This document shows positions 31,145-40,487 of a DNA stretch of 40,487 nt, in pieces. Within the stretch, counting starts at the first letter, position 1. Every line of letters starts with the position of its first letter. Source of the DNA: Elusimicrobiota bacterium (GTDB taxonomy: Bacteria > Elusimicrobiota > Elusimicrobia > JACQPE01); contig JACPAN010000023.1 in NCBI GenBank assembly GCA_016180815.1, positions 1 to 40,487 on the forward strand, written 5' to 3'. The position numbers and the translations under genes are program-made. The notes under the pieces were generated by a model. It searched no databases, was not told the DNA's origin, and saw nothing but the letters and a program-made list of their open reading frames with translations.

Positions 31145-34100
31145 GGAATTTTCCTTTAGCTCTCAGTATTTCCGAGCCTTTTTTGGCTTCAATCAGATAG
31201 AAATAAGTCCCTGATGGAATATGCCCATCCCAGCCCCATTCATAGGCGTATTGGGGGCCTTGGCCGTCATCAATAACTTGAGGCAATCCGCTTAAGCTTC
31301 CCTCTTTGATCAGCTCCCCGGCTATCGAATAAATCAGGATGCGTGCGGAATCAGCTAGACCAGCTTCTATGTGGATGACAGGCTTGGCCCCGCTTACGGC
31401 GGGATTAGGATAAGCGTAGACTTCGCCTAATTGGAATTTTGGATCAGGCCCAAAGGTTTGCGGCGTGGTTGTGGCTGCCGCTGTTTTGACGCCGCCTTTT
31501 TGTTTCTCGCCGTCTTGTATTTGAGCGGGGATTTGACCGGATAAACCGTCGGCTTGGACAAAGAGCGAAGCCCCTTGAATCGTGATGTCTTTAGCGAAAA
31601 GATTGCCGGTAATCGAGCTGTTGCCCGCGGCTTTCACCGAGGAGTTCGGCGCATAAAGAATAACCGCGGCCCGCGATCCTCCGGCAAATTCATGAGTTTG
31701 CTCAAAATCCGAGAACACGGCGCAATCGATCGAGCGTCCCGAGGCGTTCATCGACCCCCCGCCGGTGATGGCCAACGCTCCTGTCAGAAAAATGCGCACC
31801 GGGCCGCTGGAAATTAAAGCCGCTTGAGAGTCGATAGTCATCCCGGAGAAAAGATAGCTGCCCGCGCCCAACGTCAAGGTCGCGCCCTTGCTCACAACAA
31901 GGGCTCCCTCCGGACTCAGGAATTGGCTTGGGATTAAGCCGTTGTCATTGGATTGAATCAGATCAGCCTTAATGGAAGCTAAATTAATGGGAGAGGCATG
32001 AACGGAATCTGAAGCGATGGTTTGCGTGCCGATGATAACGCTGTTTCCTTTAAGCTCGATGGCCGGAGCGATCACGCTTCCCGTAAGGCGGACATTACCG
32101 GAGGCGTTGTAGGCGCCGTTGGAGACGATTTTTCCGGTAATATCCGCTGTTCCTGATGCTGTGATGGTCGCCGTCCCTGCCGCGATCATGGCCGTCTCCC
32201 TTAAAGGCGTCACGGACAGAGCGAATGTTTTGACCGTTTCAAAATTTCCAAGATTATCGCGGCTTCTGTATTTGACGGCATGCTCCCCCTGGGCAGGCAG
32301 GGTAAACGCGGCAGAATAAACCTGAAAAGCGCCGTTATCAACGGCAAACTCCGTCTGCGCCCAGCCGGAGCTTGTCCCGTTGACCTCAGGATCGATTGCC
32401 AAAAGGGTAATGAGGGTGTTGGGCGTGATCATGGTCCGGCCAAAAGCGCTGAAAGCGCTTTCCTCCAAGCTCAATTGAGTGACGGGTGGGGTGTTATCCA
32501 CCGCGATTTGAACGGTTTTGAGCGTTTCTTGATTGCCCACCACATCCACGGAAAAGAATCTCATTTCATGAAATCCTTCAGCAGAAATAGCGAATGTGGC
32601 GCTAAATACGGCAAACGACGATTGATCTACGCTGAATTGGGTTTTAGCCACGCCCAAGCCGATGCCGTCGCCCATCTCGACTAAATCATCAACAGCGGAA
32701 AACCCGATGAATGTATTGCTTGTGATAAATACCGGGTTCTCCCCGAATTTTGGCTCTCCAGCGACCAGGCTCGTTCTTGGCGGCAGAAGATCGTGGATGA
32801 CTTCAAAGACGCCGGAGACGGCGATTGTGGAATTATTCACCCAGTCCTTGGCCTCAACCTCCAAAACCCAGAGACCGTCATCAATCGAAAGGGGCTCAAT
32901 GATTTGCCCTTGATGGACGATGAGTCTGGTCGGACCTCTGATTGTTCCGGTATTTTGACGCTCAACTAATTCCAGGCGTAGGATGTCGGGCGCGGGGTCG
33001 AAATTGTCCGTCACCGAAGAAACGTCGATGGTGATCGAGTTTTGCGAAGCGATAAAGCGTTCGCCCCCTGCCGGGGAAAGGATGTTGACAGCAGGGGGCG
33101 TCCTGTCGATCAAAATCTTGGCGGTTCGATCTTCTCCTTGGTTTCTGGATAAATCCTTGCCGGAAATAATAATGGTTTGTTCGCCTTCAAGCGCGTCCTG
33201 GGCCGCGGAAAGCTTGAACGTCCAGGAAAAAGACGGCGGCTCGTTTCTGTCAAAAGCCTGCGAGCCGTCTGCTTTGACAACAGGCTCGCCTAAAAGCCTT
33301 TCTGAAGCGATAAAGCGTATCGTTGATGTGGACAAAGGGCCGGCAACAGCCGGGGAGGAAACATTCACCATGCGGATCAAATCAATCGACAAAGCCTCCA
33401 AAACAGGGCTGGCCTGTTCGGTCGTTGCTCTTGAGAGCGTGCTCCTAAACTTGATTTGGCGCTGAACGATATCCGCCGTAGACAAAAGCTCGATGGGAAA
33501 AAACATTTGGCCGTCTGTCGTAAACTCATGTTGGATGGCGCCCTGTGCCGGATTCTGCGCAGCCCGGAAATTGTCGATTCTGGATAGCTCCGGCAAGCTG
33601 ATAAACGGCGTTTCCAGCGTGCCCAGGAGCGTGCCTTGTCCGCCGCCTCCTCCATTGCCCGACGCGGTGATGATTCTAAAGCTCTGGACATCGAGTCCGA
33701 TGGGCACCGGCTCAAAGGTCCGGGCTTCCAAGCCGAATCCCGCGCCCCGAAGATCGGGATCGCCCGGCATAAGTTGACCTTGCAGAATTTCATTGCCGTT
33801 GGCGGACAACCGAATATTTCCCTGGTTAACTGTGACTAGATAGTCAAGGAAATCGAATGTCTGCGTCGGCGGCAGACTGATATTTCCGTTGGCTAATTCT
33901 TGTTCCCTGGAATTGTTGAGTAAGCGCGCCAGACCGGCGGCCGTGTCGATTTCCAAGACGCCTCCGAATTGATCGTCCTGCATAAAAATCAACAGCCTGG
34001 AATCCGATGTTTTAAGCGCGGCGCGCAGCTCCAAACGGTATTCCTGCGAGGCGCTCAATTCCTGCATAAACAAATAGTTGATATCCCCGTCATCCGGCGA

Positions 34101-37100
34101 GGAAAGCCTTAAAAACGACTCCATGGTCGCGCCTTCAGTCACGATTTCTTCTCTGGGAGGCTGGGTAAAGAAACGATTGATTCTTTTTTGAACCGTGAGC
34201 GAGAAATGCTCGGGCAGCACCGAGGCTTGGTAATCCACCAGCACCCCGCCCGGGGAGCCCCCATTGCCCGGAGGCCCTTCCGCAGGAAGCTCCGGGCCTC
34301 CGGTGAAGTACCGAAAAAACTCAAATTCCGCGTCCAGGGTTCCGCCGGGAACCAAAGTCCTCGCTCCGTAAGCCGCTTGAGGCATGGCTAGGAATGCGAA
34401 GGGCGACGGGGGCAACGTCGCTTCAAAAAGCAGCGCGCCGTCTTCAAAAACGCGCGCCACAAGCGCGCCGGCCGGATGATGAATATCAGGACCCACGCTT
34501 AAGTGATAAGTTCGGGTTTCTCCGGCGCCTGCGCCGGTCGCAAACTCGCCGATGGTTGCCGTCTCGGGAAACAATAAATCGCCATTTGTAAAGCGCAGCG
34601 TGCCCTGGCCGGGCTCGATCAATAGCTCCAGAGCCGTATCTTGCTCGTTGACAACGGTCATGCTCAAGGCCGTCTGTTCATTCATAGCCCGGCCCCGCAT
34701 CTCAGAGACAAAGCCTTGATCAATGTTTAATTCAAAATTCTCCTGGGTATAAAAGGCATGGGCGAAGCCGTGGCTCGTCAATCTTAAACCCGAGGGCGTC
34801 AATTCTTGGGATACGTTTAAAATAGGAATCGAGGCCAAGAATTGGAAAGGCGGAGCAAAGCCGGCGGGAAGCTCGGCAGCCCCCACGGCTTGATACTCCA
34901 CGGTCCACTGCCCGGTTCCCGGATCAGGACCCGGCCCCGGGCTCCCGCCGTCGATTAATTTCACCCCGCCGTTGAAGGCCGTCACCCCGTTGAACACATT
35001 GACCGGATCATTGGCCTGTATGAACAAGGGGGCAGTTCCCGAGAACGTGGGCGGCGTATTGTCCACCACGATCACCACGCTTTGGGCGGGGGAATGATTG
35101 CCCAGATTATCCGTCGCGTCAACGGTCAAGACAAAACGGCCCTCTTCGGGAAAATTCATGGGGAGCATAACAGGCTCTGAGTTGCCTTGATCAGGGGGGC
35201 ATTCATCTGTGACCGGGTCAGGCTCAGGACATGGCTGTTGGCCGTTTCCATTTAACCGCTCCAGCCTGAATACGGTTTCCCTGACTCCTGAGCCTGCGTC
35301 CGTGGACCTAAAATCAATGATGTCCGCGCTGTTTACATAAATCGTCCCGTTTTCCCGGAACACCCCGGGAGGCAGGACAATCTCCGTGACGGGCGGCGTG
35401 TTATCGACATGAATTTTAGCGGTCTGGGCGTTTTCTTGATGCCCCCTGATATCCACGGCGGCAAACGTTACGTTCGTTTCGCCATCGTCTAAGCCCAACA
35501 AGCCGATGGTTTGGGACAGGACCGGGGAAACGATGGGATCAGGGTTCGTAAAAATTTCGGAAAATGCCCCATTGATGGAAACGCTCAGGCTCGATACGCC
35601 TAATCCAAACCCGTCGCCCGGACCTAAGGCGTCATCCGTTGAGGTGCATCTTAAAGTACTGTTTCTATTCACAAACACGGGACTCTCGCCTAATCTGGGG
35701 CCTTCGATTTCCAGCGCTGTTCTGGGCGGCTGCTCGTCATTGTGGATGATTTCAAAAACGCCGGAGGCAAAGTCCGAGGCATTACCCGCCCAGTCCTTGG
35801 CGTTGACATTCATGACCCAAAGTCCGTCATCGAGAATGCGGGGTTCGATAACCTGATCGTTGACGACGACCATCGACGTCGTTCCTTCAAAAAGAACACC
35901 CCGGTTTTCCACTTGAAGCAATTGGGCCGCCAGGGAAGGTTGGGGATCGAAATTGTCTTGAAGCAGGATATCGGTTCGGAGCTTGAGCGAAACGAGAGTG
36001 AATGTTTGTCCTTCTGCGGGGGACAGAATTTGGGTTGCCGGAGCCGTTCGATCAACGACAATGGCGCCCGTGGCATCCTCACCCTGATTGCCGGCAAGAT
36101 CAGTTCCGGAAACTGCGATTGTTTTTAGGCTCTCGAAGGTATCGGTTGAGGTCTTAACGGTAAAGCTCCAGGAAAAGGAAGGGGGCTCGTTTTTGTCCGT
36201 GGCCGTCAACTCTCCCGCCTGGACGCTGGGTTGTCCCCTTAAACGTTCTGACGCGATAAAACGGATGGTGGCCGTTGACGGCGCACCCACGGCCGCAGGC
36301 CTGACCTCAATGCTGCGGATCAGATCGAGTATGAACGACTCAAGAGCAGGGCTCGCCTGAGTTTCATTTTCCCGCGAGAGCGTGCTTTTGAATTTAATCC
36401 GCCTTTGAGTCAAATCCGCCTGGGATAATTGATCGATCGGAAAGAAATTTTGTCCGTCCGTGGTGAATTCATGGGCAATGCTGCCTTGCCCGGGGTCTTC
36501 CACGGCCTGAAAATTGTTGATCTTGGTGATTTCCGGCAGGCTGATGAAGGGTGTCTCAACCGTGCCGGATAAAGCGCCCTGCCCTGTTCCTCCGTTGCCT
36601 GAAGGGCCTGCGATAATTTTAAAGTGTTGAACCGCCATTTCGATGGGAACGGGCTCCTCGGCCCGGGCCTCCAAGCCGAAACCAGCGCCTGGTGCACCGG
36701 GAAAAGGAAACAGCGCAACGTCGATGACATTGATGCCGCTGATGGATAGATGGGCCGTGCCTTCAAGAACGGATATGGAATATTCATTAAATCCAAAAGG
36801 CTCGATTAACGCCGCTACGGAAGCCGAAGCCAAAGTCGCCTGCCGGTCCGGGCTTAAGACATCGATCGTTTTCTCTTCGGGATCAACCTGAATAAGCCCG
36901 CCGAAGAGACCATCCATCACGGAGATGATAAGCCGTGAATCCGGGGTCTTCAAGGCAGCGCGTAGATTAATGTCGTATCCCTGTTGGGCATTTAGGTTTT
37001 GTGAGAAAAAATACCCAATGGCCCCATCCTGCTCGGAGCTCATCCTTAGGCCCTCGGGATGGATCTCCTCCGCGGGCTCAGTCATAAACGGAGCATGAAT

Positions 37101-39815
37101 TTGTTTTTGAACAAATGTGCCGTATTGCTCCGGCAAAACCGTGGCCTGATAATCCACAAGCGCGCCAGGAGCGGGAGGAGGCGGCTCAGGCGGGGGCTCC
37201 TGCGCTGAGGGAGCATCAGCGCCTCCTGTGTAATAGCGGAAAAATTCAAATTCCGCAGCCAAGGGCCCTGCCAAGACTCCCCCGGCCGTCCTGGCGCCGT
37301 AAAAAACCATGGGCGCTGTCGCTGCCGTTGGAAAAGGAGATGACAAGGGCAGTTGCTCCTCAAAACGTAGGTTGCCGTTTTCAAAGACTTTGACCAAGGC
37401 GATGCCGTTAACCTTAACGGATATTCGATAGGTCGCTGTTTCTCCGGGAAGCATGGCGGCAGGGAACTGCCGGATGTGTTGATTATTGTTATGCGGAAAT
37501 TGCTGATCAATGTATCTTAGCTGGGCATGCCCCAAGCCCGGAGAAACCAAAAGTTCGATCCCAAAGAATTCATTAAAAGTTCCCATGCTTAAAGTTGTTT
37601 CGGCGTTTATCGCCGAGGCCCTCATCTCCGTGACATAGCCGGTATGGGCGCTTAGAGCGGGATGCTGCTGGGTGTAAAAAATGGCAACGTTGGGATCGAG
37701 GCCGTCCACCCGCAACGTGCCGTTGGGCGTGATCATCTGATTGGGCATTCCCGCGACAATGGTTTGGAAAGGATTGCTGTATTCTGATGGCAGTTGAGCA
37801 TTGGGCATGGGGTTGTATTCCACGGTCCACTGGGCGCTTCCGGGAGGAGGCGGCTCAGGCGGGGGCTGCTGCCCGGAGGGAGGCTCGGAGCCTCCTGTGT
37901 AATAGCGGAAAAACTCAAATTCCGCTTCCAGCCCCAAAGGCGCTTGTCCCATGGGCTTGGCCCCGTAGGCCACCTTAGGCATACCGGCCGGGGAAAAAGG
38001 AGGCGCGGTCGCCGGCAGCTCATAAACTAAATGTCCGTCGACAAAAATTTTGATTCTTGCGGCCTGCGTGTCTGCGCCTTCAATATCCACGGCTAGGCGG
38101 TAAGTCTTGAACTCGAAGGGATTCTCCACCGGGAACACGGCGATCTCTGCGCCCCCCGCCCCAAAAAGATCGGTAATATAGCGAAGCTCGGCTTGCCCGC
38201 CGGCCGCTCCCTCAGGCCTGATCAAAAGCTCGATGCCCGCGGTTTCATCAATGGCAACCAAGCTCAAGGCCGTGTTATCATTGCCGACTCTCGCCCTCAT
38301 TTCCGAGACATGGCCTGTTTGCGCGCTTAATTCGTGGTTTTGTTGGACGTAATAGGCCGCGGCATCGGGATCAGAACCCGGGTTTGTCAGACGCAGCATA
38401 CCGGTGGGCAATAAATTCTGATCTGTTATGTGCAAAAAAATCGTGTCAAAAGGCGGATCATGCTCGAAGGGAAGCAGTCCCGATGAGGCGCTATACTCCA
38501 CCGTCCATTGCCCGGCAGGAGGCGGCGTGGCTCCGGAATCAGCCAGCTTGACCGCGCCGTTGACAATGACAACGCCGTTGAAGCTGTTGAGAGGGTCGAC
38601 AGCTTGAATGTTTAAGGGCTGGGTTCCCGTGAACGTGGGCGGCGTGTTGTCAACGATGACTTTCAATGTTTTGACCTGCTCCGTGTTGCCCAATTTGTCC
38701 CTTGAGAAAAACGTCAGATCAAAACGGCCTTCCGCAGCGAAATTTAACGGCCGGGCCGGTTCATAATTGGCCGGCCCTCCTGGCGGCAGTTGAGCAGGGT
38801 TTTGCGTCTGCCCTTCGGGCATAACGGCAAAAAGAATTTCTCCGGTTCCCGAGCCCGCATCCTGGGCCCCAAAATCAAGCGTCACTTGGCTGTTGATATA
38901 AATGGTTCCGTTTTCCCGGAATGTGCCCGTAGGAATAACGATCTCCGTTGTCGGCGGGGTATTATCAATCGCGATTTTTACCGTCTTGAGCGTTTCGACG
39001 TTGCCCTGAGTGTCTGAAGCGAAAAATTTAAGATCATAAGCTCCATCCGCAACGCCCAAAAGATTCATGCTTTGGGCGAAGAAAGGCACGGTTGACCTGG
39101 GATTAACGAACGTCTGCTCAAAAACAGAGTTCAGAGAAACCGTCAGGCTCGATACCCCGATCCCGGATTGATCGCCAATCTCATTGGCGTCGTCCTCCAC
39201 GTTAAAGTTCAAGCGGCTGCTTTGATTGATGAACACCGGTTCCTGCCCGAATTTTGGCTGATCGATGAGCAAAGTTGTTCTGGGCGCCAACAAATCTTTG
39301 AATCCGGCAGCCTGTATTTTGAAAATCCCCGGCTGCGCGCTCAGAGGATCAAATGCCGAGACATCGGTATCGACGGCAAAGGCATTATTGATGGTTATCG
39401 TGCTTGAAGAGGCCGGAGGACCCGAGGCCAGAAATGTTGATTCAAGAACGGAACCGAGCCCTTTGGGCGTTTGCAGGCTTTGCGCGTTGAAGGCGACCAT
39501 GCGCACCTTGCCTTGGCCCAGAATGCCGGGGTTAAAGAAGAAGTGACTGGAGAGTTCGCCCAACCCTTTGACGTTTTGAAGCGTGGCTGCGTTGGTGTCA
39601 AAGGACAATTCAAAATCAAAGGCTCCCAAAGCCTCGTTCTGGGTGTCCAGCGTAACAGTGGAAACGCTGATATCATTCGGGGTGAGCGTTTGATCTTGAG
39701 GATTGACGCTGATTGTCGCGGGGGCGGCGGACAAATCGGCTTGAGCCAAACTAATGGCCGCCAAGGTCCACAATAGGACCCTCAATAATCCCCTAACTAC
39801 CCTCAACCTGCTCAT
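31131..39815 (-). CDS. giant modular exported protein (2894 aa) with FlgD/T9SS-like C-terminal domain
   Basis: A signal peptide (residues 1-27, LLRVLLWTLAAISLAQA) is followed by a cohesin-like domain (about 32-170). Blocks then repeat. A/B are Ig-like units with PPRT...GPVF and DNTPPxTEI boundaries (about 175, 1365 and 2345). C is a lectin-like module starting QWTVEY (about 435, 662 and 1637). D starts VDYQA (about 887 and 1860). E starts ETPFISLPE (about 1092 and 2070). F has an RTAP boundary. After the third A/B comes a Gly/Ser/Asn-rich beta-helix-like stretch (about 2500-2750). The protein ends in a FlgD-like Ig domain (VYAYPNPAVSG, then WDGHIPSGTYFYLIEAKKG). It is probably a surface adhesin or cell-envelope protein; the ligand is unknown. 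Proline-rich linkers with PPPEPPPP separate modules. Confidence 0.85.
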   Translation of the reverse strand: MSRLRVVRGLLRVLLWTLAAISLAQADLSAAPATISVNPQDQTLTPNDISVSTVTLDTQNEALGAFDFELSFDTNAATLQNVKGLGELSSHFFFNPGILGQGKVRMVAFNAQSLQTPKGLGSVLESTFLASGPPASSSTITINNAFAVDTDVSAFDPLSAQPGIFKIQAAGFKDLLAPRTTLLIDQPKFGQEPVFINQSSRLNFNVEDDANEIGDQSGIGVSSLTVSLNSVFEQTFVNPRSTVPFFAQSMNLLGVADGAYDLKFFASDTQGNVETLKTVKIAIDNTPPTTEIVIPTGTFRENGTIYINSQVTLDFGAQDAGSGTGEILFAVMPEGQTQNPAQLPPGGPANYEPARPLNFAAEGRFDLTFFSRDKLGNTEQVKTLKVIVDNTPPTFTGTQPLNIQAVDPLNSFNGVVIVNGAVKLADSGATPPPAGQWTVEYSASSGLLPFEHDPPFDTIFLHITDQNLLPTGMLRLTNPGSDPDAAAYYVQQNHELSAQTGHVSEMRARVGNDNTALSLVAIDETAGIELLIRPEGAAGGQAELRYITDLFGAGGAEIAVFPVENPFEFKTYRLAVDIEGADTQAARIKIFVDGHLVYELPATAPPFSPAGMPKVAYGAKPMGQAPLGLEAEFEFFRYYTGGSEPPSGQQPPPEPPPPGSAQWTVEYNPMPNAQLPSEYSNPFQTIVAGMPNQMITPNGTLRVDGLDPNVAIFYTQQHPALSAHTGYVTEMRASAINAETTLSMGTFNEFFGIELLVSPGLGHAQLRYIDQQFPHNNNQHIRQFPAAMLPGETATYRISVKVNGIALVKVFENGNLRFEEQLPLSSPFPTAATAPMVFYGARTAGGVLAGPLAAEFEFFRYYTGGADAPSAQEPPPEPPPPAPGALVDYQATVLPEQYGTFVQKQIHAPFMTEPAEEIHPEGLRMSSEQDGAIGYFFSQNLNAQQGYDINLRAALKTPDSRLIISVMDGLFGGLIQVDPEEKTIDVLSPDRQATLASASVAALIEPFGFNEYSISVLEGTAHLSISGINVIDVALFPFPGAPGAGFGLEARAEEPVPIEMAVQHFKIIAGPSGNGGTGQGALSGTVETPFISLPEITKINNFQAVEDPGQGSIAHEFTTDGQNFFPIDQLSQADLTQRRIKFKSTLSRENETQASPALESFILDLIRSIEVRPAAVGAPSTATIRFIASERLRGQPSVQAGELTATDKNEPPSFSWSFTVKTSTDTFESLKTIAVSGTDLAGNQGEDATGAIVVDRTAPATQILSPAEGQTFTLVSLKLRTDILLQDNFDPQPSLAAQLLQVENRGVLFEGTTSMVVVNDQVIEPRILDDGLWVMNVNAKDWAGNASDFASGVFEIIHNDEQPPRTALEIEGPRLGESPVFVNRNSTLRCTSTDDALGPGDGFGLGVSSLSVSINGAFSEIFTNPDPIVSPVLSQTIGLLGLDDGETNVTFAAVDIRGHQENAQTAKIHVDNTPPVTEIVLPPGVFRENGTIYVNSADIIDFRSTDAGSGVRETVFRLERLNGNGQQPCPEPDPVTDECPPDQGNSEPVMLPMNFPEEGRFVLTVDATDNLGNHSPAQSVVIVVDNTPPTFSGTAPLFIQANDPVNVFNGVTAFNGGVKLIDGGSPGPGPDPGTGQWTVEYQAVGAAELPAGFAPPFQFLASIPILNVSQELTPSGLRLTSHGFAHAFYTQENFELNIDQGFVSEMRGRAMNEQTALSMTVVNEQDTALELLIEPGQGTLRFTNGDLLFPETATIGEFATGAGAGETRTYHLSVGPDIHHPAGALVARVFEDGALLFEATLPPSPFAFLAMPQAAYGARTLVPGGTLDAEFEFFRYFTGGPELPAEGPPGNGGSPGGVLVDYQASVLPEHFSLTVQKRINRFFTQPPREEIVTEGATMESFLRLSSPDDGDINYLFMQELSASQEYRLELRAALKTSDSRLLIFMQDDQFGGVLEIDTAAGLARLLNNSREQELANGNISLPPTQTFDFLDYLVTVNQGNIRLSANGNEILQGQLMPGDPDLRGAGFGLEARTFEPVPIGLDVQSFRIITASGNGGGGGQGTLLGTLETPFISLPELSRIDNFRAAQNPAQGAIQHEFTTDGQMFFPIELLSTADIVQRQIKFRSTLSRATTEQASPVLEALSIDLIRMVNVSSPAVAGPLSTSTIRFIASERLLGEPVVKADGSQAFDRNEPPSFSWTFKLSAAQDALEGEQTIIISGKDLSRNQGEDRTAKILIDRTPPAVNILSPAGGERFIASQNSITIDVSSVTDNFDPAPDILRLELVERQNTGTIRGPTRLIVHQGQIIEPLSIDDGLWVLEVEAKDWVNNSTIAVSGVFEVIHDLLPPRTSLVAGEPKFGENPVFITSNTFIGFSAVDDLVEMGDGIGLGVAKTQFSVDQSSFAVFSATFAISAEGFHEMRFFSVDVVGNQETLKTVQIAVDNTPPVTQLSLEESAFSAFGRTMITPNTLITLLAIDPEVNGTSSGWAQTEFAVDNGAFQVYSAAFTLPAQGEHAVKYRSRDNLGNFETVKTFALSVTPLRETAMIAAGTATITASGTADITGKIVSNGAYNASGNVRLTGSVIAPAIELKGNSVIIGTQTIASDSVHASPINLASIKADLIQSNDNGLIPSQFLSPEGALVVSKGATLTLGAGSYLFSGMTIDSQAALISSGPVRIFLTGALAITGGGSMNASGRSIDCAVFSDFEQTHEFAGGSRAAVILYAPNSSVKAAGNSSITGNLFAKDITIQGASLFVQADGLSGQIPAQIQDGEKQKGGVKTAAATTTPQTFGPDPKFQLGEVYAYPNPAVSGAKPVIHIEAGLADSARILIYSIAGELIKEGSLSGLPQVIDDGQGPQYAYEWGWDGHIPSGTYFYLIEAKKGSEILRAKGKFHVVR

Positions 39816-39896
39816 GGCACGAACCTTTTTATTTTTAAGCTACTTCATGGTGTCGGATATCCTTATCGGCTGACCTCCTTTTCCCTATTCATTGTC

Positions 39897-40412
39897 TTAC
39901 GGCCCCTCCATGGACAATCCCGGAGGGGGAGTGGTTAAAAACGGAATAAATTCGACGTTGTCCGACACCCGGTCCCCCGTGCCCTCCGGATTGGACGCAT
40001 GGGCCGGTCCCGAGGCCGATCCCCAGAAATTGTTGGTGGCGTCCACGGTCACAGCCGGGTCTTCGTTCGTCACGCCGAAATTCTGATTGCCGGATATAAT
40101 GGAATCGCGGTCCAAAAGAATGCCGCTGACGTTTCCTTCAATTTGCCCGAGGTTTAGAGCGAACGTGGAATTCTGTGCGCTGATTCCCGCTTGATTGGAA
40201 TTTTTGACGGTAACGCGGCTTAGAGAGACGTCGGCGCCGTTGCTCAAGGCTATTGCCGCGGTATTGCTTTCTTCGATCAAGAGCGGTCCCAGGATTGCGC
40301 CGGTCCCATTGAGGTTAAGCCCAACATTCGCAAATCGGATATTAGAATGAGCCATAGCGAGATTGGCATCGGGATCAACGGCACAAAGCCGCGATTCCAT
40401 TATATCCGGCAA
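39897..40412 (-). CDS. beta-helix repeat protein, C-terminal part (broken at 40388)
   Basis: Roughly 164 residues, up to the junction at 40388, of right-handed beta-helix type sequence: SNIRFANVGLNLNG, GADVSLSRVTVKNSNQAGIS, LDRDSIISGNQNFGVTN and a VDATNNFWGSASGP end module typical of polymorphic surface and pectate-lyase-like proteins. The stop is 82 bp before the giant gene, so they probably form one operon. Upstream of 40388 the sequence is an inverted copy of 40012-40110 and the frame runs into a TGA at 40415-40413. The true N-terminus is therefore missing, and the gene is treated as partial. Confidence 0.6.
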   Translation of the reverse strand: MPDIMESRLCAVDPDANLAMAHSNIRFANVGLNLNGTGAILGPLLIEESNTAAIALSNGADVSLSRVTVKNSNQAGISAQNSTFALNLGQIEGNVSGILLDRDSIISGNQNFGVTNEDPAVTVDATNNFWGSASGPAHASNPEGTGDRVSDNVEFIPFLTTPPPGLSMEGP

Positions 40413-40487
40413 TCAGAATTTCGGCGTGACGAACGAAGACCCGGCTGTGACCGTGGACGCCACCAACAATTTCTGGGGATCGGCCTC
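40012..40487. repeat. perfect 99-bp inverted repeat reaching the window end
   Basis: Positions 40389-40487 are the exact reverse complement of 40012-40110, with 278 bp between the arms. The match starts sharply at 40389 and continues to the last base of the window, so its full length is unknown. The right arm encodes, on the plus strand, the same DSIISGNQNFGVTNEDPA stretch as the beta-helix gene on the minus strand. Confidence 0.9.

Noticed and set aside
39840-39886. AAGGAGGT followed by a minimal ATG-AAG-TAG frame upstream of the giant gene
   Set aside because: The spacing is about 20 nt and a two-codon frame is too weak a signal. The giant gene has its own AAGG 8 nt before its ATG.
1-40487. 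CRISPR array or riboswitch of a known class
   Set aside because: No regularly spaced short repeats with unique spacers were seen, and no known riboswitch core was recognised in the few intergenic gaps.

Overview
The window reads as a chromosomal segment of a diderm (Gram-negative type) bacterium. The evidence is a YidC with a large periplasmic domain, an MlaE/MlaF/MlaD lipid-transport set, two lipoprotein-type signal peptides, a beta-barrel protein, a PorV-family protein and a giant exported protein with a FlgD/T9SS-like C-terminal domain. Lineage is inference only: gene content and protein style would fit a poorly cultured phylum such as Elusimicrobiota, with low to moderate confidence.

Layout. 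Positions 1-2305 (minus) hold a cut-off SixA-like phosphatase, a small CmpB-like membrane protein, a FabH/type III PKS-like synthase with Ser in place of the catalytic Cys, and an unrecognised protein. Next come a lipoprotein alpha/beta hydrolase (plus), an SDR-like protein (minus) and CinA (plus). Positions 5360-11944 (minus) form the conserved rpmH-rnpA-yidD-yidC-jag-mnmE cluster, followed by an EF-Tu-domain-2-like protein, a UMF1-type MFS transporter and a Yip1-like membrane protein. The 45-codon rpmH gene at 11807-11944 is included. Positions 11991-25918 (plus) are a long run of tightly packed housekeeping genes: a SAM hydroxide adenosyltransferase-like lipoprotein, rpsF-ssb-rpsR-rplI-dnaB, alr, mlaE-mlaF-mlaD, radA, a PIN-TRAM membrane protein, ispD-ispF, cysS and rlmB. 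Many of these overlap by ATGA or TAATG.

From about 25.9 kb the character changes to accessory, minus-strand genes: a predicted outer-membrane barrel protein, then an AT-rich block (27.0-30.15 kb). That block holds hipBA and an unknown two-TM protein. Each is followed, a few bases after its stop codon, by a related repeat of about 180-215 bp. On the plus strand each repeat starts with the promoter and 5' part of a tRNA-Arg gene and ends in a shared 18-bp motif. The hipBA promoter carries four GATC-centred palindromes about 50 bp apart. The rest of the window is a surface/secretion operon: a beta-helix protein (C-terminal part), a 2894-residue modular protein containing a roughly 975-residue internal duplication, and a PorV-like protein.

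The last 99 bp form a perfect inverted copy of 40012-40110. This is either an invertible surface-gene segment or, more likely, an assembly or amplification chimera at a contig end.

A recurring regulatory theme is that several operon-first genes have a -10-like hexamer 6-8 nt before the ATG and no Shine-Dalgarno, which suggests leaderless transcripts. Several operon-internal genes have strong Shine-Dalgarno sequences.
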